64,000 nt of DNA from Paradesertivirga mongoliensis (GCF_024436395.1 NZ_JAFMZO010000005.1:124001-188000), one strand, 5' to 3'; positions 36,786 through 46,125 are shown, counted from the stretch's first letter. A program made the numbers and translations. The notes: generated by a model not told the origin, from the letters alone.

Positions 36786-37637
36786 ATGCCAGCCTATTCC
36801 TTTGTCATACTCTCCTATAACGAAGAACTACACCTACCCCGCTTGCTTCAGTCGATCAAGGCATTGAATGCGCCGGTATATGTCCTCGACTCGGGAAGTA
36901 CAGACAGAACCCTCGCCATATGCGAGGAATTTGGCGCCACGGTTGCCTATCATCCTTTCGAAAATCACCCTAAACAATGGCATGCTGCGTTAAACAGCTT
37001 CCAGATCCACACACCATGGACCATCGGCCTTGACTCGGATCAGATTGTCACACCGGAGCTGCTTATGAAACTTCAGGATTTCAGGGACGAGGATTACCTG
37101 GGCATTGATGGCATCTACTTCAACCGTAAAAACTACTTCAAAGGCAAATGGCTCCGCTTCGGTGGATTCTATCCTAAATACCTCCTTAAAATGTTCAGAA
37201 CGGGGATCGGGTATTCCGACCTGAACGAGAACATGGACCACCGCTTTGTAGTGCCAGGCAAAACTATCACCTGGAAAGACGGGCATATACTGGAAGAAAA
37301 CCTTAAAGAAAACGAGATAAGCTTCTGGATTACCAAACACAATCGTTACAGCGATCTGGTAGCAGCGGAAGAGCTGGAGCGGATCAATCAGCTGAGGTCT
37401 CAAACCGTTAAACCAAAATTCTTTGGTAACCCTGATGAACGCATCGCGTGGATGAAAAGCATTTGGTGGAAACTGCCCTTGGGGCTGAGGCCTTGCCTTT
37501 ACCTTATTTACAGGATGTTCATCCGCCTGGGGATACTGGATGGCAAAGCCGGCATTCTCTTCCATTTCTTACAGGGCTTTTGGTTCAGGCTGATTGTAGA
37601 TGTAAAAATTAAAGAACTGCTGAAAAAAGGCAGGTAA
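36786..37637 (+). CDS. Glycosyltransferase family 2, WaaE/KdtX-like
   Basis: 283-residue GT2: YSFVILSYNEELHLPRLLQS, VLDSGSTDRTLAICEEFG, LDSDQIV as metal motif (near residues 80-86), and LNENMDHRF, followed by KHNRYSDLVAAEELERI. These last motifs are characteristic of the WaaE/KdtX-type group named after LPS core enzymes. The C-terminus is hydrophobic and probably membrane-associated. 3 bp after the methyltransferase and 33 bp before the exosortase. Confidence 0.88.
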   Translation: MPAYSFVILSYNEELHLPRLLQSIKALNAPVYVLDSGSTDRTLAICEEFGATVAYHPFENHPKQWHAALNSFQIHTPWTIGLDSDQIVTPELLMKLQDFRDEDYLGIDGIYFNRKNYFKGKWLRFGGFYPKYLLKMFRTGIGYSDLNENMDHRFVVPGKTITWKDGHILEENLKENEISFWITKHNRYSDLVAAEELERINQLRSQTVKPKFFGNPDERIAWMKSIWWKLPLGLRPCLYLIYRMFIRLGILDGKAGILFHFLQGFWFRLIVDVKIKELLKKGR

Positions 37638-37670
37638 CCTTAAAAACATTTTCACGTAGATTTACCCATC

Positions 37671-38234
37671 TTGATTAGCAGAATCTGGCATAACACTACG
37701 TATCGCTTCCTCATCCTATTTCTGGGGATCTTTACGCTCTTATACTATTTTCAGCTTGCTTTTATCGGCATTGTTGCACCGGGCAATATTTATATTCCCT
37801 TTTTAGCCGAACACGTAAACTATATAGAATGGTTGAGATATGGCTTGATGCAGACCAGCGCATCGATTATCAGAGCTATGGGAGAACAGGTGTTCACCAC
37901 TGAGATCTGGTTCCGGGTTGTGGGCCGGGGTGGGTTTGTAATGGCTTACGACTGCCTGGGTTACGGCGTAATGAGCTTTTTCACAGCCTTTGTAATTGCA
38001 TTCCCTAAGCCGATAAAAAGTAAGTTATGGTTTCTGCCTGCGGGACTCTTACTGATACAAACGCTGAACGTTATACGCTTTGTTTTTCTGGGTCTATATT
38101 GGAGGCAATCAGAACTTAAAACAATTATTGACCACCATGATCTTTTTAACATTGTTCTTTATATTGTGCTGATGATTGTATTGTATTTCTGGCTGAACTC
38201 GGGAAAGGTCGCAAAAGTTCAAGCGGTATCATGA
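37671..38234 (+). CDS. xrtY: Exosortase XrtY (exosortase family membrane protein)
   Basis: Integral membrane transpeptidase-like protein, 187 residues, about five to six helices. The exosortase triad is readable: Cys95 in AYDCLGYGVM, Arg136 in LNVIRFVFLG, His155/156 in IDHHDLFNIV. Exosortases cut PEP-CTERM-like tails and attach the protein to another molecule; the Y type sits in EPS loci of this lineage (family knowledge). TTG at 37671 is the best start, giving a short cytoplasmic N-terminus before the first helix. The stop overlaps the acetyltransferase start as ATGA. No convincing PEP-CTERM substrate gene is present in the window. Confidence 0.85.
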   Translation: MISRIWHNTTYRFLILFLGIFTLLYYFQLAFIGIVAPGNIYIPFLAEHVNYIEWLRYGLMQTSASIIRAMGEQVFTTEIWFRVVGRGGFVMAYDCLGYGVMSFFTAFVIAFPKPIKSKLWFLPAGLLLIQTLNVIRFVFLGLYWRQSELKTIIDHHDLFNIVLYIVLMIVLYFWLNSGKVAKVQAVS

Positions 38235-38782
38235 AAGAGACACAGCTTAAAAAAGCTTTTGATACCAAAGACTGGACTCCGGGCGCATCTTCCCTAAAAG
38301 TATTTTTATGGTACTTCGTAAACGCATTGATATTCCGATCGGGCATTATTCCTTTTAGCGTGATATTGGTTGGCATACTCCGCTTATTCGGAGCTAAAAT
38401 TGGCAAAGATGTTAGGATAAAACCATTTATTCATATTAAGTACCCATGGCGACTTACGCTCGGAGATCACTCCTGGCTCGCCGAATGCTATATCGAAAAT
38501 CTTGCTCCTGTTACTATCGGGAAAAACGTTTGTGTTTCTCAGCAGGCTATGTTGCTAACCGGTAACCATAACTTTAAAAAGAGCACATTCGATTTAATGG
38601 TAGATGGAATTACTTTGGAAGATGGGGTTTGGATAGGCGCGCGGGCAACGGTTTGTCCGGGTGTTATTTGCAAGTCGCATAGTGTGCTTTCGGTAGGTTC
38701 GGTTGCCACGAAAGATTTAGAGCCTTATTCTATTTACCAGGGAGTGCCTGCGGTTAAAGTGAGAGATAGGGTGATAGAGTAA
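38231..38782 (+). CDS. WcaF-like hexapeptide-repeat acetyltransferase
   Basis: 183-residue left-handed beta-helix acetyltransferase, likely transferring acetyl from acetyl-CoA to an EPS sugar. Evidence: hydrophobic N-terminal segment, KIGKDVRIKPFIHIKYPWRL, VTIGKNVCVSQQAMLLTGNH with the catalytic-type His, DGVWIGARATVCPGVICKSH, and the terminal VPAVKVRDR. The order and length match WcaF of colanic acid loci. It is coupled to xrtY and is the last gene of the EPS region. Confidence 0.9.
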   Translation: MKETQLKKAFDTKDWTPGASSLKVFLWYFVNALIFRSGIIPFSVILVGILRLFGAKIGKDVRIKPFIHIKYPWRLTLGDHSWLAECYIENLAPVTIGKNVCVSQQAMLLTGNHNFKKSTFDLMVDGITLEDGVWIGARATVCPGVICKSHSVLSVGSVATKDLEPYSIYQGVPAVKVRDRVIE

Positions 38783-38839
38783 TGTGCAGATGGAGAGATG
38801 TGCAAATGTGCCTATTTGGAGGTGTGAGATGTAGCGGCA

Positions 38840-38856
38840 AAGTCATCGGATGACTT
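38840..38856. repeat. AAGTCATC-G-GATGACTT palindrome
   Basis: A perfect 8-bp palindrome with a single central base. Related copies lie at 50309-50325 (one mismatch) and 50358-50374 (outer bases changed), all in spacers. Too short to be a mobile element alone; possibly a protein-binding site or repeat fragment. Confidence 0.6.
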
Positions 38857-38889
38857 TGCTAATGAACGACAATCACCACCTTACCGGAA

Positions 38890-39145
38890 AGCGTTGAATG
38901 TTAGGCATTAAGATTCCTGCCTGCGCAGGAATGACGAAACACGTGGATCGTCATTGCCGACCGATAGGCAATCGTAAAGCTGAATACCAGGAAAACATTG
39001 GATTGCTAGGGCATTAGGATTCCTGCCTGCGCAGGAATGACGAAACACGTGGATCGTCATTGCCGACCGATCGGCAATCGTAAAGCGTAATACCAGGAAA
39101 ACGTTGAATTGCTAAGCATTAAGGTTCGGCTTGGCAGGAATGAGG
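38890..39145. repeat. 106-bp tandem repeat, about 2.4 copies
   Basis: The unit runs from GCGTTGAAT through the palindrome ATTCCTGC-N4-GCAGGAAT, then ATGACGAAACACGTGGATCG, TCATTGCCGACCGAT(A/C)GG and CAATCGTAAAGC. The palindromes at 38913 and 39019 are 106 bp apart, and a degraded third copy at about 39125 keeps the period. GCCGACCGATCGGCAATCG is itself palindromic. The two full copies differ at only a few bases, so duplication looks recent. Confidence 0.85.
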
Positions 39146-39160
39146 GGTTGATATAATAAT

Positions 39161-40156
39161 CTACCCGTTTATCGCCTTCCACAGCATATCCTTCAACTCC
39201 AGGATATTCTTCTGCGCAACGGAAGAGATAAACACATAAGGCACATCAGGCATATCTTTCTTAATCTCTTCGGTGAGCTCCTCATCTAACAAGTCTGCCT
39301 TGCTGACGGCAAGCACCCGGGGTTTGTGCATCAATTCGGGGTTATATTGCTCCAGCTCATTTAACAGAATGGCGTACTCTTCCCTAATTGTTCTACTGGT
39401 ATCAGACGGGATGAGGAAAAGCAATACAGAATTACGTTCGATATGGCGCAGGAAACGTAAGCCGAGGCCCTTTCCCTTAGAAGCCCCCTCAATTATTCCC
39501 GGAATATCTGCCATGACGAACGAACGGTTATCCCGGTAGGATACTATTCCGAGATTAGGCACCAAAGTAGTGAAAGCATAATCTGCGATTTCGGGCTTTG
39601 CGGCCGAAACCACGGATAGCAGCGTAGATTTACCCGCATTAGGGAAGCCAACCAGTCCGACATCTGCCAACACCTTTAGCTCCAGGACCATCCATTCCTC
39701 TCTGCCTTCTTCACCTGGCTGGGCGAAACGAGGGGTTTGAAGTGTGGGAGTCTTAAAGTGCCAGTTTCCCAGGCCGCCGCGGCCTCCCGGTGTTAAGATT
39801 TTAGTCTCACCATCTTTAGTGATCTCAAAAAGTGCTATTCCGGTTTCTGCGTCTTTGGCTATTGTACCGAGAGGCACCTCCAGAATCTCATCCTTTCCAT
39901 TTTTACCTGTTTTTTGACCACTTCCACCATTATCGCCATTCTCGGCAATAACATGTTTGCGGTATTTAAGATGAAGTAGCGTCCAGATGTGCGTACTTCC
40001 TTTTAAGATGATGTGTCCACCCCTTCCCCCATCACCACCATCGGGACCGCCAGTTGCGGTATGTTTATCACGATGCAAATGCGCAGAGCCGGCGCCGCCT
40101 TTACCAGAACGGCAGCATATCTTTACATAATCTACGAAGTTTGAACCCTGGGACAT
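39161..40156 (-). CDS. obgE: Obg family GTPase
   Basis: Essential GTPase involved in 50S ribosome assembly and stress response. The N-terminal Obg fold is visible as a glycine-rich region ([20 protein letters not shown] and [14 protein letters not shown], residues about 1-160). The G domain has G1 GFPNAGKST (near 168), G3 DIPGIIEGA and G4 SKAD. 331 residues; it lacks the C-terminal OCT extension found in longer Firmicutes forms. Downstream of adk on the same strand, separated by about 120 bp with a hairpin. Confidence 0.97.
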   Translation of the reverse strand: MSQGSNFVDYVKICCRSGKGGAGSAHLHRDKHTATGGPDGGDGGRGGHIILKGSTHIWTLLHLKYRKHVIAENGDNGGSGQKTGKNGKDEILEVPLGTIAKDAETGIALFEITKDGETKILTPGGRGGLGNWHFKTPTLQTPRFAQPGEEGREEWMVLELKVLADVGLVGFPNAGKSTLLSVVSAAKPEIADYAFTTLVPNLGIVSYRDNRSFVMADIPGIIEGASKGKGLGLRFLRHIERNSVLLFLIPSDTSRTIREEYAILLNELEQYNPELMHKPRVLAVSKADLLDEELTEEIKKDMPDVPYVFISSVAQKNILELKDMLWKAING

Positions 40157-40157
40157 T

Positions 40158-40203
40158 GTTAAAGGTTAAAGGTGAAAGCTAAAAGGTGAAAGGCGAAAGT
40201 TAA
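40158..40203. repeat. Purine-rich AAAGGTGAAAGCT-type spacer repeat
   Basis: Plus-strand text AAAGGTTAAAGGTGAAAGCT followed by AAAAGGTGAAAGGCGAAAGT just upstream of obgE. The same degenerate word (AAAGGTGAAAGCTGAAAGG) recurs in the ilv-leu spacers near 48373, 50262, 51008 and 58152. Confidence 0.6.
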
Positions 40204-40230
40204 ATTCGCAACTTAATATTATACAAAAAT

Positions 40231-40257
40231 AGCGGATCGATGTTTAACCGTCCGCTA
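40231..40257 (-). terminator. Hairpin after adk, possible terminator
   Basis: On the minus strand AGCGGACGG and CGATCCGCT pair around a short loop and are followed by ATTTTTGT, about 20 bp after the adk stop. The same T-rich tail (TATTTTTG, 40224-40231) also matches a TAnnTTTG -7 promoter box for obgE, so the element may end one transcript and start the next. Confidence 0.45.
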
Positions 40258-40275
40258 CCAGAACATTAATATTTT

Positions 40276-40848
40276 TTAGTAGTTATCTGCTACTTCGCAA
40301 ATACCTTCGAATATCTCATCAATACTACCGATACCATTGATACCTACATATTTGCCCTGCGACTTGTAGTAGTTAGCAACCGGTGCTGTTTTGTTATTAT
40401 ATTCTTCTATTCTTCTGCGAATTATTTCAGGATTAGCATCGTCCGGGCGTCCGGAGTCTTTACCACGATTTAATAATCTTTTTTCGAGCTCCTGATCATC
40501 TACGTCGAGGGCAACCATACCAGAAATAGCAGTATTCTTTGATTTCAATAATTCGTCAAGAGCCTCTGCCTGCGCAACGGTTCTGGGGAAACCATCAAAG
40601 ATAAACCCGTTAGCATCTTTGTTGGCATCGAGCTTATTACTGATCATGCCAATCACCACTTCATCCGGAACAAGAACGCCCTGATCCATTAACTTTTTGG
40701 CTTCTAATCCGAGCTGAGTTCCGTTAGAGATCTCGCTTCTCAAGATATCTCCTGTTGAGAGGTGTACCAGATTGTACTTTTCGATAAGTTTTTGAGATTG
40801 AGTTCCTTTACCGGCGCCCGGAGGGCCAAACAAGACAAGATTTAACAT
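40276..40848 (-). CDS. adk: Adenylate kinase
   Basis: Interconverts ATP + AMP and 2 ADP. P-loop GPPGAGKGTQ at residues 8-17, AMP-binding HLSTGDILR and FDGFPRTVAQAEALD, and a short LID (GKDSGRPDDANPEIIRRRIE) without zinc cysteines. 190 residues, the short-LID form usual in Bacteroidota. It is transcribed toward obgE, and the tRNA-Arg gene lies upstream on the same strand. Confidence 0.97.
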   Translation of the reverse strand: MLNLVLFGPPGAGKGTQSQKLIEKYNLVHLSTGDILRSEISNGTQLGLEAKKLMDQGVLVPDEVVIGMISNKLDANKDANGFIFDGFPRTVAQAEALDELLKSKNTAISGMVALDVDDQELEKRLLNRGKDSGRPDDANPEIIRRRIEEYNNKTAPVANYYKSQGKYVGINGIGSIDEIFEGICEVADNY

Positions 40849-40868
40849 CCGATTTCAGTTAAAATTTA

Positions 40869-40904
40869 AAAAGCCTTTTCGCTTATTATGGTGAAAAGGC
40901 TTTT
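40869..40904 (-). terminator. Rho-independent terminator downstream of tRNA-Arg
   Basis: AAAAGCCTTTTC and GAAAAGGCTTTT form a perfect 12-bp stem with a 12-nt loop. On the minus strand it follows the 3' end of the tRNA by about 10 bases and leads into a T-rich tail, so it should end the tRNA transcript before adk. Confidence 0.75.
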
Positions 40905-40913
40905 GAACAGTTG

Positions 40914-40987
40914 TGGACCTGAAGGGAGTCGAACCCCTAACCTCCTGATCCGTAGTCAGGTGCTCTATCCAATTAAGCTACAGGTCC
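40914..40987 (-). tRNA. tRNA-Arg (anticodon ACG)
   Basis: The minus strand folds as a standard cloverleaf of 74 nt: acceptor GGACCTG/CAGGTCC, D-arm with TAATTGG, anticodon stem CCTGA/TCAGG around loop CTACGGA (anticodon ACG, reads CGN arginine codons after A34-to-inosine editing), and T-arm GGTTCGA. Discriminator base A; CCA is not encoded. Confidence 0.95.
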
Positions 40988-41110
40988 AGTATTTTAAAGA
41001 GCTTCCGTTCAATTTCGTTGCTTTTGAACGGGATTGCAAAGATAGAAGTTCTTTTCAAAACTCTAATAAAATTTTAAATTTAACGCACAAAGCGTATAAT
41101 CGACTGATTA

Positions 41111-42094
41111 TTACCCCTGTTTACCTTTTCCGGGACCTGGCTTGGCAATAGAATCACGCATGTCGGTATCCGATTTAAGGTTCTGCATCTTGTAATAATC
41201 CATGATTCCCAGGTTTCCGGAACGAAAAGCATCAGCCATAGCCAAAGGCAATTGTGCCTCTGCCTCAATAACTTTAGCCCTTGCTTCCTGTGCTTTCGAA
41301 CGCATCTCCTGCTCAGAAGCCACAGCCATTGCTCTCCGCTCTTCGGCGCGTGCGTTAGCTACTTTTAAATCTGCTTCTGCCTGGTCTGTTTGCAGTTTGG
41401 CGCCAATATTTTCACCGATATCAATATCGGCAATATCAATAGAAAGAATTTCGAACGCAGTACCGCTATCCAGCCCTTTATCTAAAACCGTCTTCGATAT
41501 CCGGTCAGGGTTTTCAAGAACTTCTTTATGGTTTAAGGCCGAGCCGATTGTAGTTACGATACCTTCACCCACTCGTGCGAGGATTGTTTCTTCACCAGCG
41601 CCACCAACAAGCTGGTTAATATTAGCACGCACCGTTACCCTGGCTTTGGCTATCAATTGGATACCATCTTTAGCGACGGCAGCCACCGGCGGAGTATTGA
41701 TCACACGTGGATTTACAGACAGCTGAACTGCATCAAACACATCACGTCCGGCAAGGTCAATCGCGGTAGCCAACTTAAAGTCAAGGGGAATATTAGCTTT
41801 ATCAGCTGAAATCAGTGCCTTTATCACATTATTAACATTCCCGCCGGCCAGATAATGCGTTTCAATATCATTAGAAGTCAGATTTAATCCCGCTTTAGTC
41901 GACGTGATCATAGCGTTAACCACCAGCGAAGGAGAAACCTTCCTTAAACGCATTAAGAAAAGGTTGAGTAAGCTCACCCTCACCCCCGATAACTGGGCGG
42001 TAAACCACAGGTTAATGGGTAAGATGTAAAAGAAGATGAAGAGGGCAATTATTGATCCGATGACCGTTAAAAGCAGGGAAAAATTAGGTTCCAT
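41111..42094 (-). CDS. floA: Flotillin-like protein FloA
   Basis: Membrane scaffold protein of functional membrane microdomains. One N-terminal membrane hairpin/helix ([18 protein letters not shown], residues about 6-24), a PHB/SPFH domain ([20 protein letters not shown] onward), and an Ala/Glu-rich coiled coil ([20 protein letters not shown], residues about 240-290). 327 residues, typical of the bacterial FloA/YqfA family. No NfeD-like partner gene is adjacent; the neighbour is an RmlD-like gene 47 bp upstream on the same strand. Confidence 0.93.
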   Translation of the reverse strand: MEPNFSLLLTVIGSIIALFIFFYILPINLWFTAQLSGVRVSLLNLFLMRLRKVSPSLVVNAMITSTKAGLNLTSNDIETHYLAGGNVNNVIKALISADKANIPLDFKLATAIDLAGRDVFDAVQLSVNPRVINTPPVAAVAKDGIQLIAKARVTVRANINQLVGGAGEETILARVGEGIVTTIGSALNHKEVLENPDRISKTVLDKGLDSGTAFEILSIDIADIDIGENIGAKLQTDQAEADLKVANARAEERRAMAVASEQEMRSKAQEARAKVIEAEAQLPLAMADAFRSGNLGIMDYYKMQNLKSDTDMRDSIAKPGPGKGKQG

Positions 42095-42141
42095 ATTGAA
42101 AGACCAGATAAAGGTTAATGCTACGAATATAGGCTTTAATT

Positions 42142-43065
42142 TCAGTTAAAAGCAAATCGGTTAAGGTTGTCCAAGTCTTTATCGACTATTTCCAGACCTT
42201 CTCGGAACGAATGTGGCTGATACCCCAGATGCCGGATGGCTTTGTCGAGTATAAAGCCTGTTTTCTGAGGACGTTTGGCTTCCTGGTTTAACAATTCTGA
42301 AGAAATGGGATGTATATGACTTTTATCCAGAGACCAGAAGTCAGCTACGGCACGAACTATGTCGTAAACAGACATCATATCCATACCCGATATGTGAAAA
42401 ATCCCTGTAGCTTTCCGCTCGGCTGCCAGCAGGCAGGCTTCCGCCAGATCCAGGGCCAGGGTAGGCATTCGCCATTGATCGTTTACAACCTTTATGTCTT
42501 CCCCCTTCTCTAAGGCGGACTTTGCCCAGAGCACTATGTTTGAGCGGCTCATATTGGGCGTTACACCATAGACCAGTATGGTTCGCAATATTGTCCAGTC
42601 GTACGACGAACGCCGGACGATTTGTTCGGCCTCATATTTACTCTGGCCATAATAGCTTACCGGGTTGGGCAAAGCGTCTTCGTTATAAGGTCCCGCTTTT
42701 CCGTCGAAAACGAAATCCGTAGATATATGGATCAGATGAATATTCTTATCTTCACAAATAGAAACCAGGTTCTGAACTGCCGTTACATTGAGCTGCCAGC
42801 ACAGATCTCGTTCATGATGACAAACATCAACATTCGTTACCGCCGCCGTATTAATTATAACATCTGGCTTGTGGAGTGAAATTGAACTATATAGCTTTTC
42901 TTTATCAGTGATATCCAGGTCAAGATAAACGTAGTCGCCGGGAGTATTAAACCGGTCTGCCCCTCTGGAACTGGCAATCAGGTGGGCCCTGCCGGTTGAA
43001 AGAATAAGAGAGCTTAATGTTTGGCCCAGCAGGCCATTGCTTCCGGTTACTAAAATCTTCTTCAT
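42142..43065 (-). CDS. RmlD-like SDR sugar-nucleotide reductase
   Basis: NAD(P)-dependent extended SDR of the dTDP-4-dehydrorhamnose reductase group. Rossmann motif [11 protein letters not shown] at residues 7-17, substrate region [36 protein letters not shown], catalytic [10 protein letters not shown] (Tyr and Lys). 307 residues. RmlD makes dTDP-L-rhamnose; whether this paralogue does so is uncertain because no rmlA, rmlB or rmlC gene is nearby. It could supply the EPS locus a few kilobases away, or act on another substrate. Confidence 0.85.
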   Translation of the reverse strand: MKKILVTGSNGLLGQTLSSLILSTGRAHLIASSRGADRFNTPGDYVYLDLDITDKEKLYSSISLHKPDVIINTAAVTNVDVCHHERDLCWQLNVTAVQNLVSICEDKNIHLIHISTDFVFDGKAGPYNEDALPNPVSYYGQSKYEAEQIVRRSSYDWTILRTILVYGVTPNMSRSNIVLWAKSALEKGEDIKVVNDQWRMPTLALDLAEACLLAAERKATGIFHISGMDMMSVYDIVRAVADFWSLDKSHIHPISSELLNQEAKRPQKTGFILDKAIRHLGYQPHSFREGLEIVDKDLDNLNRFAFN

Positions 43066-43175
43066 TTATAATATGCCTGACTTAATCGCCATGAGTCATC
43101 ATGAGTATATTAGTATATTTATTATCATTTGGAATGGCATGCCCATGTTGATTCATCAGGCAAAGTTAAAAGCAT

Positions 43176-43208
43176 AAAAAAAGAGGCGAAATAATTCCGC
43201 CTCTTTTT
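43176..43208 (-). terminator. Rho-independent terminator after the small membrane protein gene
   Basis: GAGGCG and CGCCTC (43183-43188/43198-43203), extended by A/T pairs, form a stem 18 bp past the stop of the small gene that ends at 43226; on the minus strand it continues into a run of T residues. It separates the small genes from the RmlD-like gene. Confidence 0.75.
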
Positions 43209-43225
43209 ATAAACAGAGATGTTTA

Positions 43226-43507
43226 TTAAACGTCTCTTCTGGTATTTCCACTTCTTGTAATAGCGATAATGATGATGATGAATACAGCCACACCTACTAC
43301 CCAAACCCAGGGTTGAGCGTACCAGCCACCGCCGCCGCCTGCTCCGTCGCCACCGGCGTTGATATCAACGTCGACCTTTTCTGGCACCGTATTTTGTGCC
43401 AAAGCAGGCACTCCTGCTAATATACTAAGTGTAGCTACAAAGGCAGCAAACCAAACATGCGCATTCGCTAGTTTTTTAAATGGACTTAAACTTTTCATAA
43501 GATTCAT
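43226..43507 (-). CDS. Small secreted/membrane protein with C-terminal helix (copy 1)
   Basis: 93 residues. Signal peptide (HVWFAAFVATLSILAGVPAL, cleavage likely after ALA), a short polar part with a glycine run (GGDGAGGGGGWYAQPW), then one strongly hydrophobic helix (VWVVGVAVFIIIIIAITR) and a short basic end (RSGNTRRDV). The motif WY-x-QPW-[VI]-W before the helix is shared with the neighbouring small gene. I know such proteins as common, unnamed Bacteroidota membrane proteins; function unknown. The layout of signal, spacer, helix, basic tail superficially resembles a sorting signal but has no PEP or LPXTG motif. Confidence 0.75.
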   Translation of the reverse strand: MNLMKSLSPFKKLANAHVWFAAFVATLSILAGVPALAQNTVPEKVDVDINAGGDGAGGGGGWYAQPWVWVVGVAVFIIIIIAITRSGNTRRDV

Positions 43508-43613
43508 TTTTAAATGTGTTTATAAACTGATTATACAGTATATGATTTACTGCGGGCAACCAAAATTGATTGAACACTTATATAACACTTAATATATCAA
43601 ACGGTTTTACCCC

Positions 43614-43934
43614 TTATAAGCCGCGCTCAGAGTCAACATCGCGTTTTCCGTAAGTTGTAAAAAGCAATCCGATAACTAAAACGAGAATCGCTGCAACAAT
43701 GGCCCATATCCAGGGCTGGACGTACCATTCAGAACTGTTAGGTACACCATTAGGGTCTGCTTCAATACTTTGCAGGTATTCAGAAGATTGTTCGGCATGC
43801 GATGGACGATCTGTACCCTGGCCAGGGTTATTTTGAGCAATTCCATTCAGCGAAAGAAACATCAAGAACATTACGCTGATTACAGTTGAGAGTTTAAACT
43901 TAGCGCTCACTGTAAAAACTGATAAATTTTCCAT
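43614..43934 (-). CDS. Small secreted/membrane protein with C-terminal helix (copy 2)
   Basis: 106 residues with a signal peptide (LSTVISVMFLMFLSLNGIAQ), a polar segment (PGQGTDRPSHAEQSSEYLQS), the shared motif SEWYVQPWIW and a single helix (AIVAAILVLVIGLLFTTY), ending GKRDVDSERGL. It is a paralogue in layout of the gene 106 bp downstream, which keeps WY-x-QPW and the RDV ending region. Both are transcribed away from atpD. Function unknown. Confidence 0.75.
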   Translation of the reverse strand: MENLSVFTVSAKFKLSTVISVMFLMFLSLNGIAQNNPGQGTDRPSHAEQSSEYLQSIEADPNGVPNSSEWYVQPWIWAIVAAILVLVIGLLFTTYGKRDVDSERGL

Positions 43935-44034
43935 GATTCATGTTTTAATGTACTATTTTAACAAGCTCAAACTCTCACAGTTTGCATAAAAAGCACTATA
44001 AAAAAAAATATTAAAAATCTTTTATCCAAGGCAT

Positions 44035-44063
44035 TTGAAATACCGGTTTAAAGCGTATTTTTG
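44035..44063 (+). promoter_or_regulatory. Bacteroidota-type promoter for atpD-atpC
   Basis: TTG (44035-44037) and TATTTTTG (44056-44063) with 18 bp between them match the TTTG / TAnnTTTG consensus of the Bacteroidota housekeeping sigma factor. The start codon lies 58 bp downstream, leaving a leader of about 50 nt. Confidence 0.65.
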
Positions 44064-44111
44064 CAGACCAAAAAAGCGGCCTGTTTTTACCCGCTTAATT
44101 AATTTTTTTAA

Positions 44112-45626
<1,515 letters not shown>

Positions 45627-45712
45627 TTAGAGATATGAGACATTAGATATGAGATTTGAGACAGGGAGAGTAATATCTCGGGTCTCAAGTCTCACATCTC
45701 AAATCTAAAACC
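45627..45712. repeat. GAGATATGAGA / TCTCATATCTC inverted spacer repeat
   Basis: The whole atpD-atpC spacer is two facing blocks: GAGATATGAGACATTAGATA and TGAGATTTGAGAC on the left, GTCTCAAGTCTCACATCTC and AAATCT on the right. They can pair into a long imperfect hairpin. A related block (GTCTCATATCTAACGTCTCA) lies directly before ilvB at 48483-48516. Confidence 0.65.
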
Positions 45713-45961
45713 ATGACATTAGAAATTCTTACCCCCGATAAAAAAGTATACGAAGGCGAAGTTACCTCGGTAACTGTTCCAGGCACTGCTGGTTCTTTTG
45801 AGATACTTAGTAACCACGCCCCTATCATCTCCACTCTTGAAGATGGGCGGGTGACTGTCCGTGCCGGTGGAAAAGGAGAGCAGCGCTTTGAGATTAAAGG
45901 TGGCGTAGTAGAGGTGATTAATAATAAGATTACTTTACTTGCAGAGGGCGTTGCAGGTTAG
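45713..45961 (+). CDS. atpC: F0F1 ATP synthase subunit epsilon
   Basis: 82 residues: LEILTPDKKVYEGEVTSVTV, PGTAGSFEILSNHAPIISTL and the beta-sandwich to the C-terminus. It consists of the N-terminal beta-domain only; the two-helix C-terminal inhibitory domain of longer epsilon subunits is absent, as in many Bacteroidota. Follows atpD after an 86-bp spacer that is itself a repeat. Confidence 0.95.
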   Translation: MTLEILTPDKKVYEGEVTSVTVPGTAGSFEILSNHAPIISTLEDGRVTVRAGGKGEQRFEIKGGVVEVINNKITLLAEGVAG

Positions 45962-45982
45962 CATTAAATAATACTTTAGTTT

Positions 45983-46015
45983 AAAGACCGGTTGAATTTC
46001 AGCCGGTCTTTTTTT
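45983..46015 (+). terminator. Rho-independent terminator after atpC
   Basis: AAAGACCGG and CCGGTCTTT form a 9-bp stem with an 11-nt loop, followed by a run of T. It lies 22 bp past the atpC stop and should close the atpDC unit. Confidence 0.85.
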
Positions 46016-46051
46016 GTAGTATAGTTTTTTGAAAAAGTAGCTGGTGTTTTC

Positions 46052-46125
46052 GAAGGAAGCTTTAGTCCCGCTCATACGCCCTTAGGCCTCAGACTCCAGC
46101 CGGTATCCGCTGCACCCGGGTTTAA
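46052..46125 (-). repeat. Dispersed CCCGGGTGCAGCGGATACC element (copy in minus orientation)
   Basis: Reading the minus strand gives TAAACCCGGGTGCAGCGGAT followed by ACCGGC, then a variable middle and GGCGTATGAGCGGGAC. The same text occurs on the plus strand at about 56565-56645. The copies agree at both ends and differ in the middle. Confidence 0.75.

Larger units (their letters stand above)
38783..39160. other. Repeat-filled spacer between EPS locus and obgE
   Basis: 378 bp between converging genes. It holds a purine-rich stretch, one AAGTCATC-G-GATGACTT palindrome, and a 106-bp tandem repeat in about two and a half copies (both described separately). No gene and no clear U-tailed terminator were seen. 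Confidence 0.7.

Noticed and set aside
36990..37565. 191-codon minus-strand frame inside the KdtX-like GT2 gene
   Set aside because: Exactly antisense to a well supported gene; its length reflects codon bias of the real gene, and it shows no family motif.
38890..39145. Possible CRISPR array
   Set aside because: Period of 106 bp, fewer than three full copies, and the spacing sequence itself is repeated, so it is a tandem duplication. No cas genes anywhere in the window.
40888..41151. 87-codon plus-strand frame covering the tRNA-Arg gene
   Set aside because: It reads through the tRNA in antisense; the text GPEGSRTPNLLIRS is the familiar artefact of translating a tRNA.
41202..41726. 174-codon plus-strand frame opposite floA
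   Set aside because: Ser/Ala-rich shadow of the floA coiled coil on the opposite strand.
42142..43065. Calling this gene rmlD outright
   Set aside because: The fold and motifs fit, but no rmlA, rmlB or rmlC genes are nearby and paralogues with other substrates exist; kept as RmlD-like.
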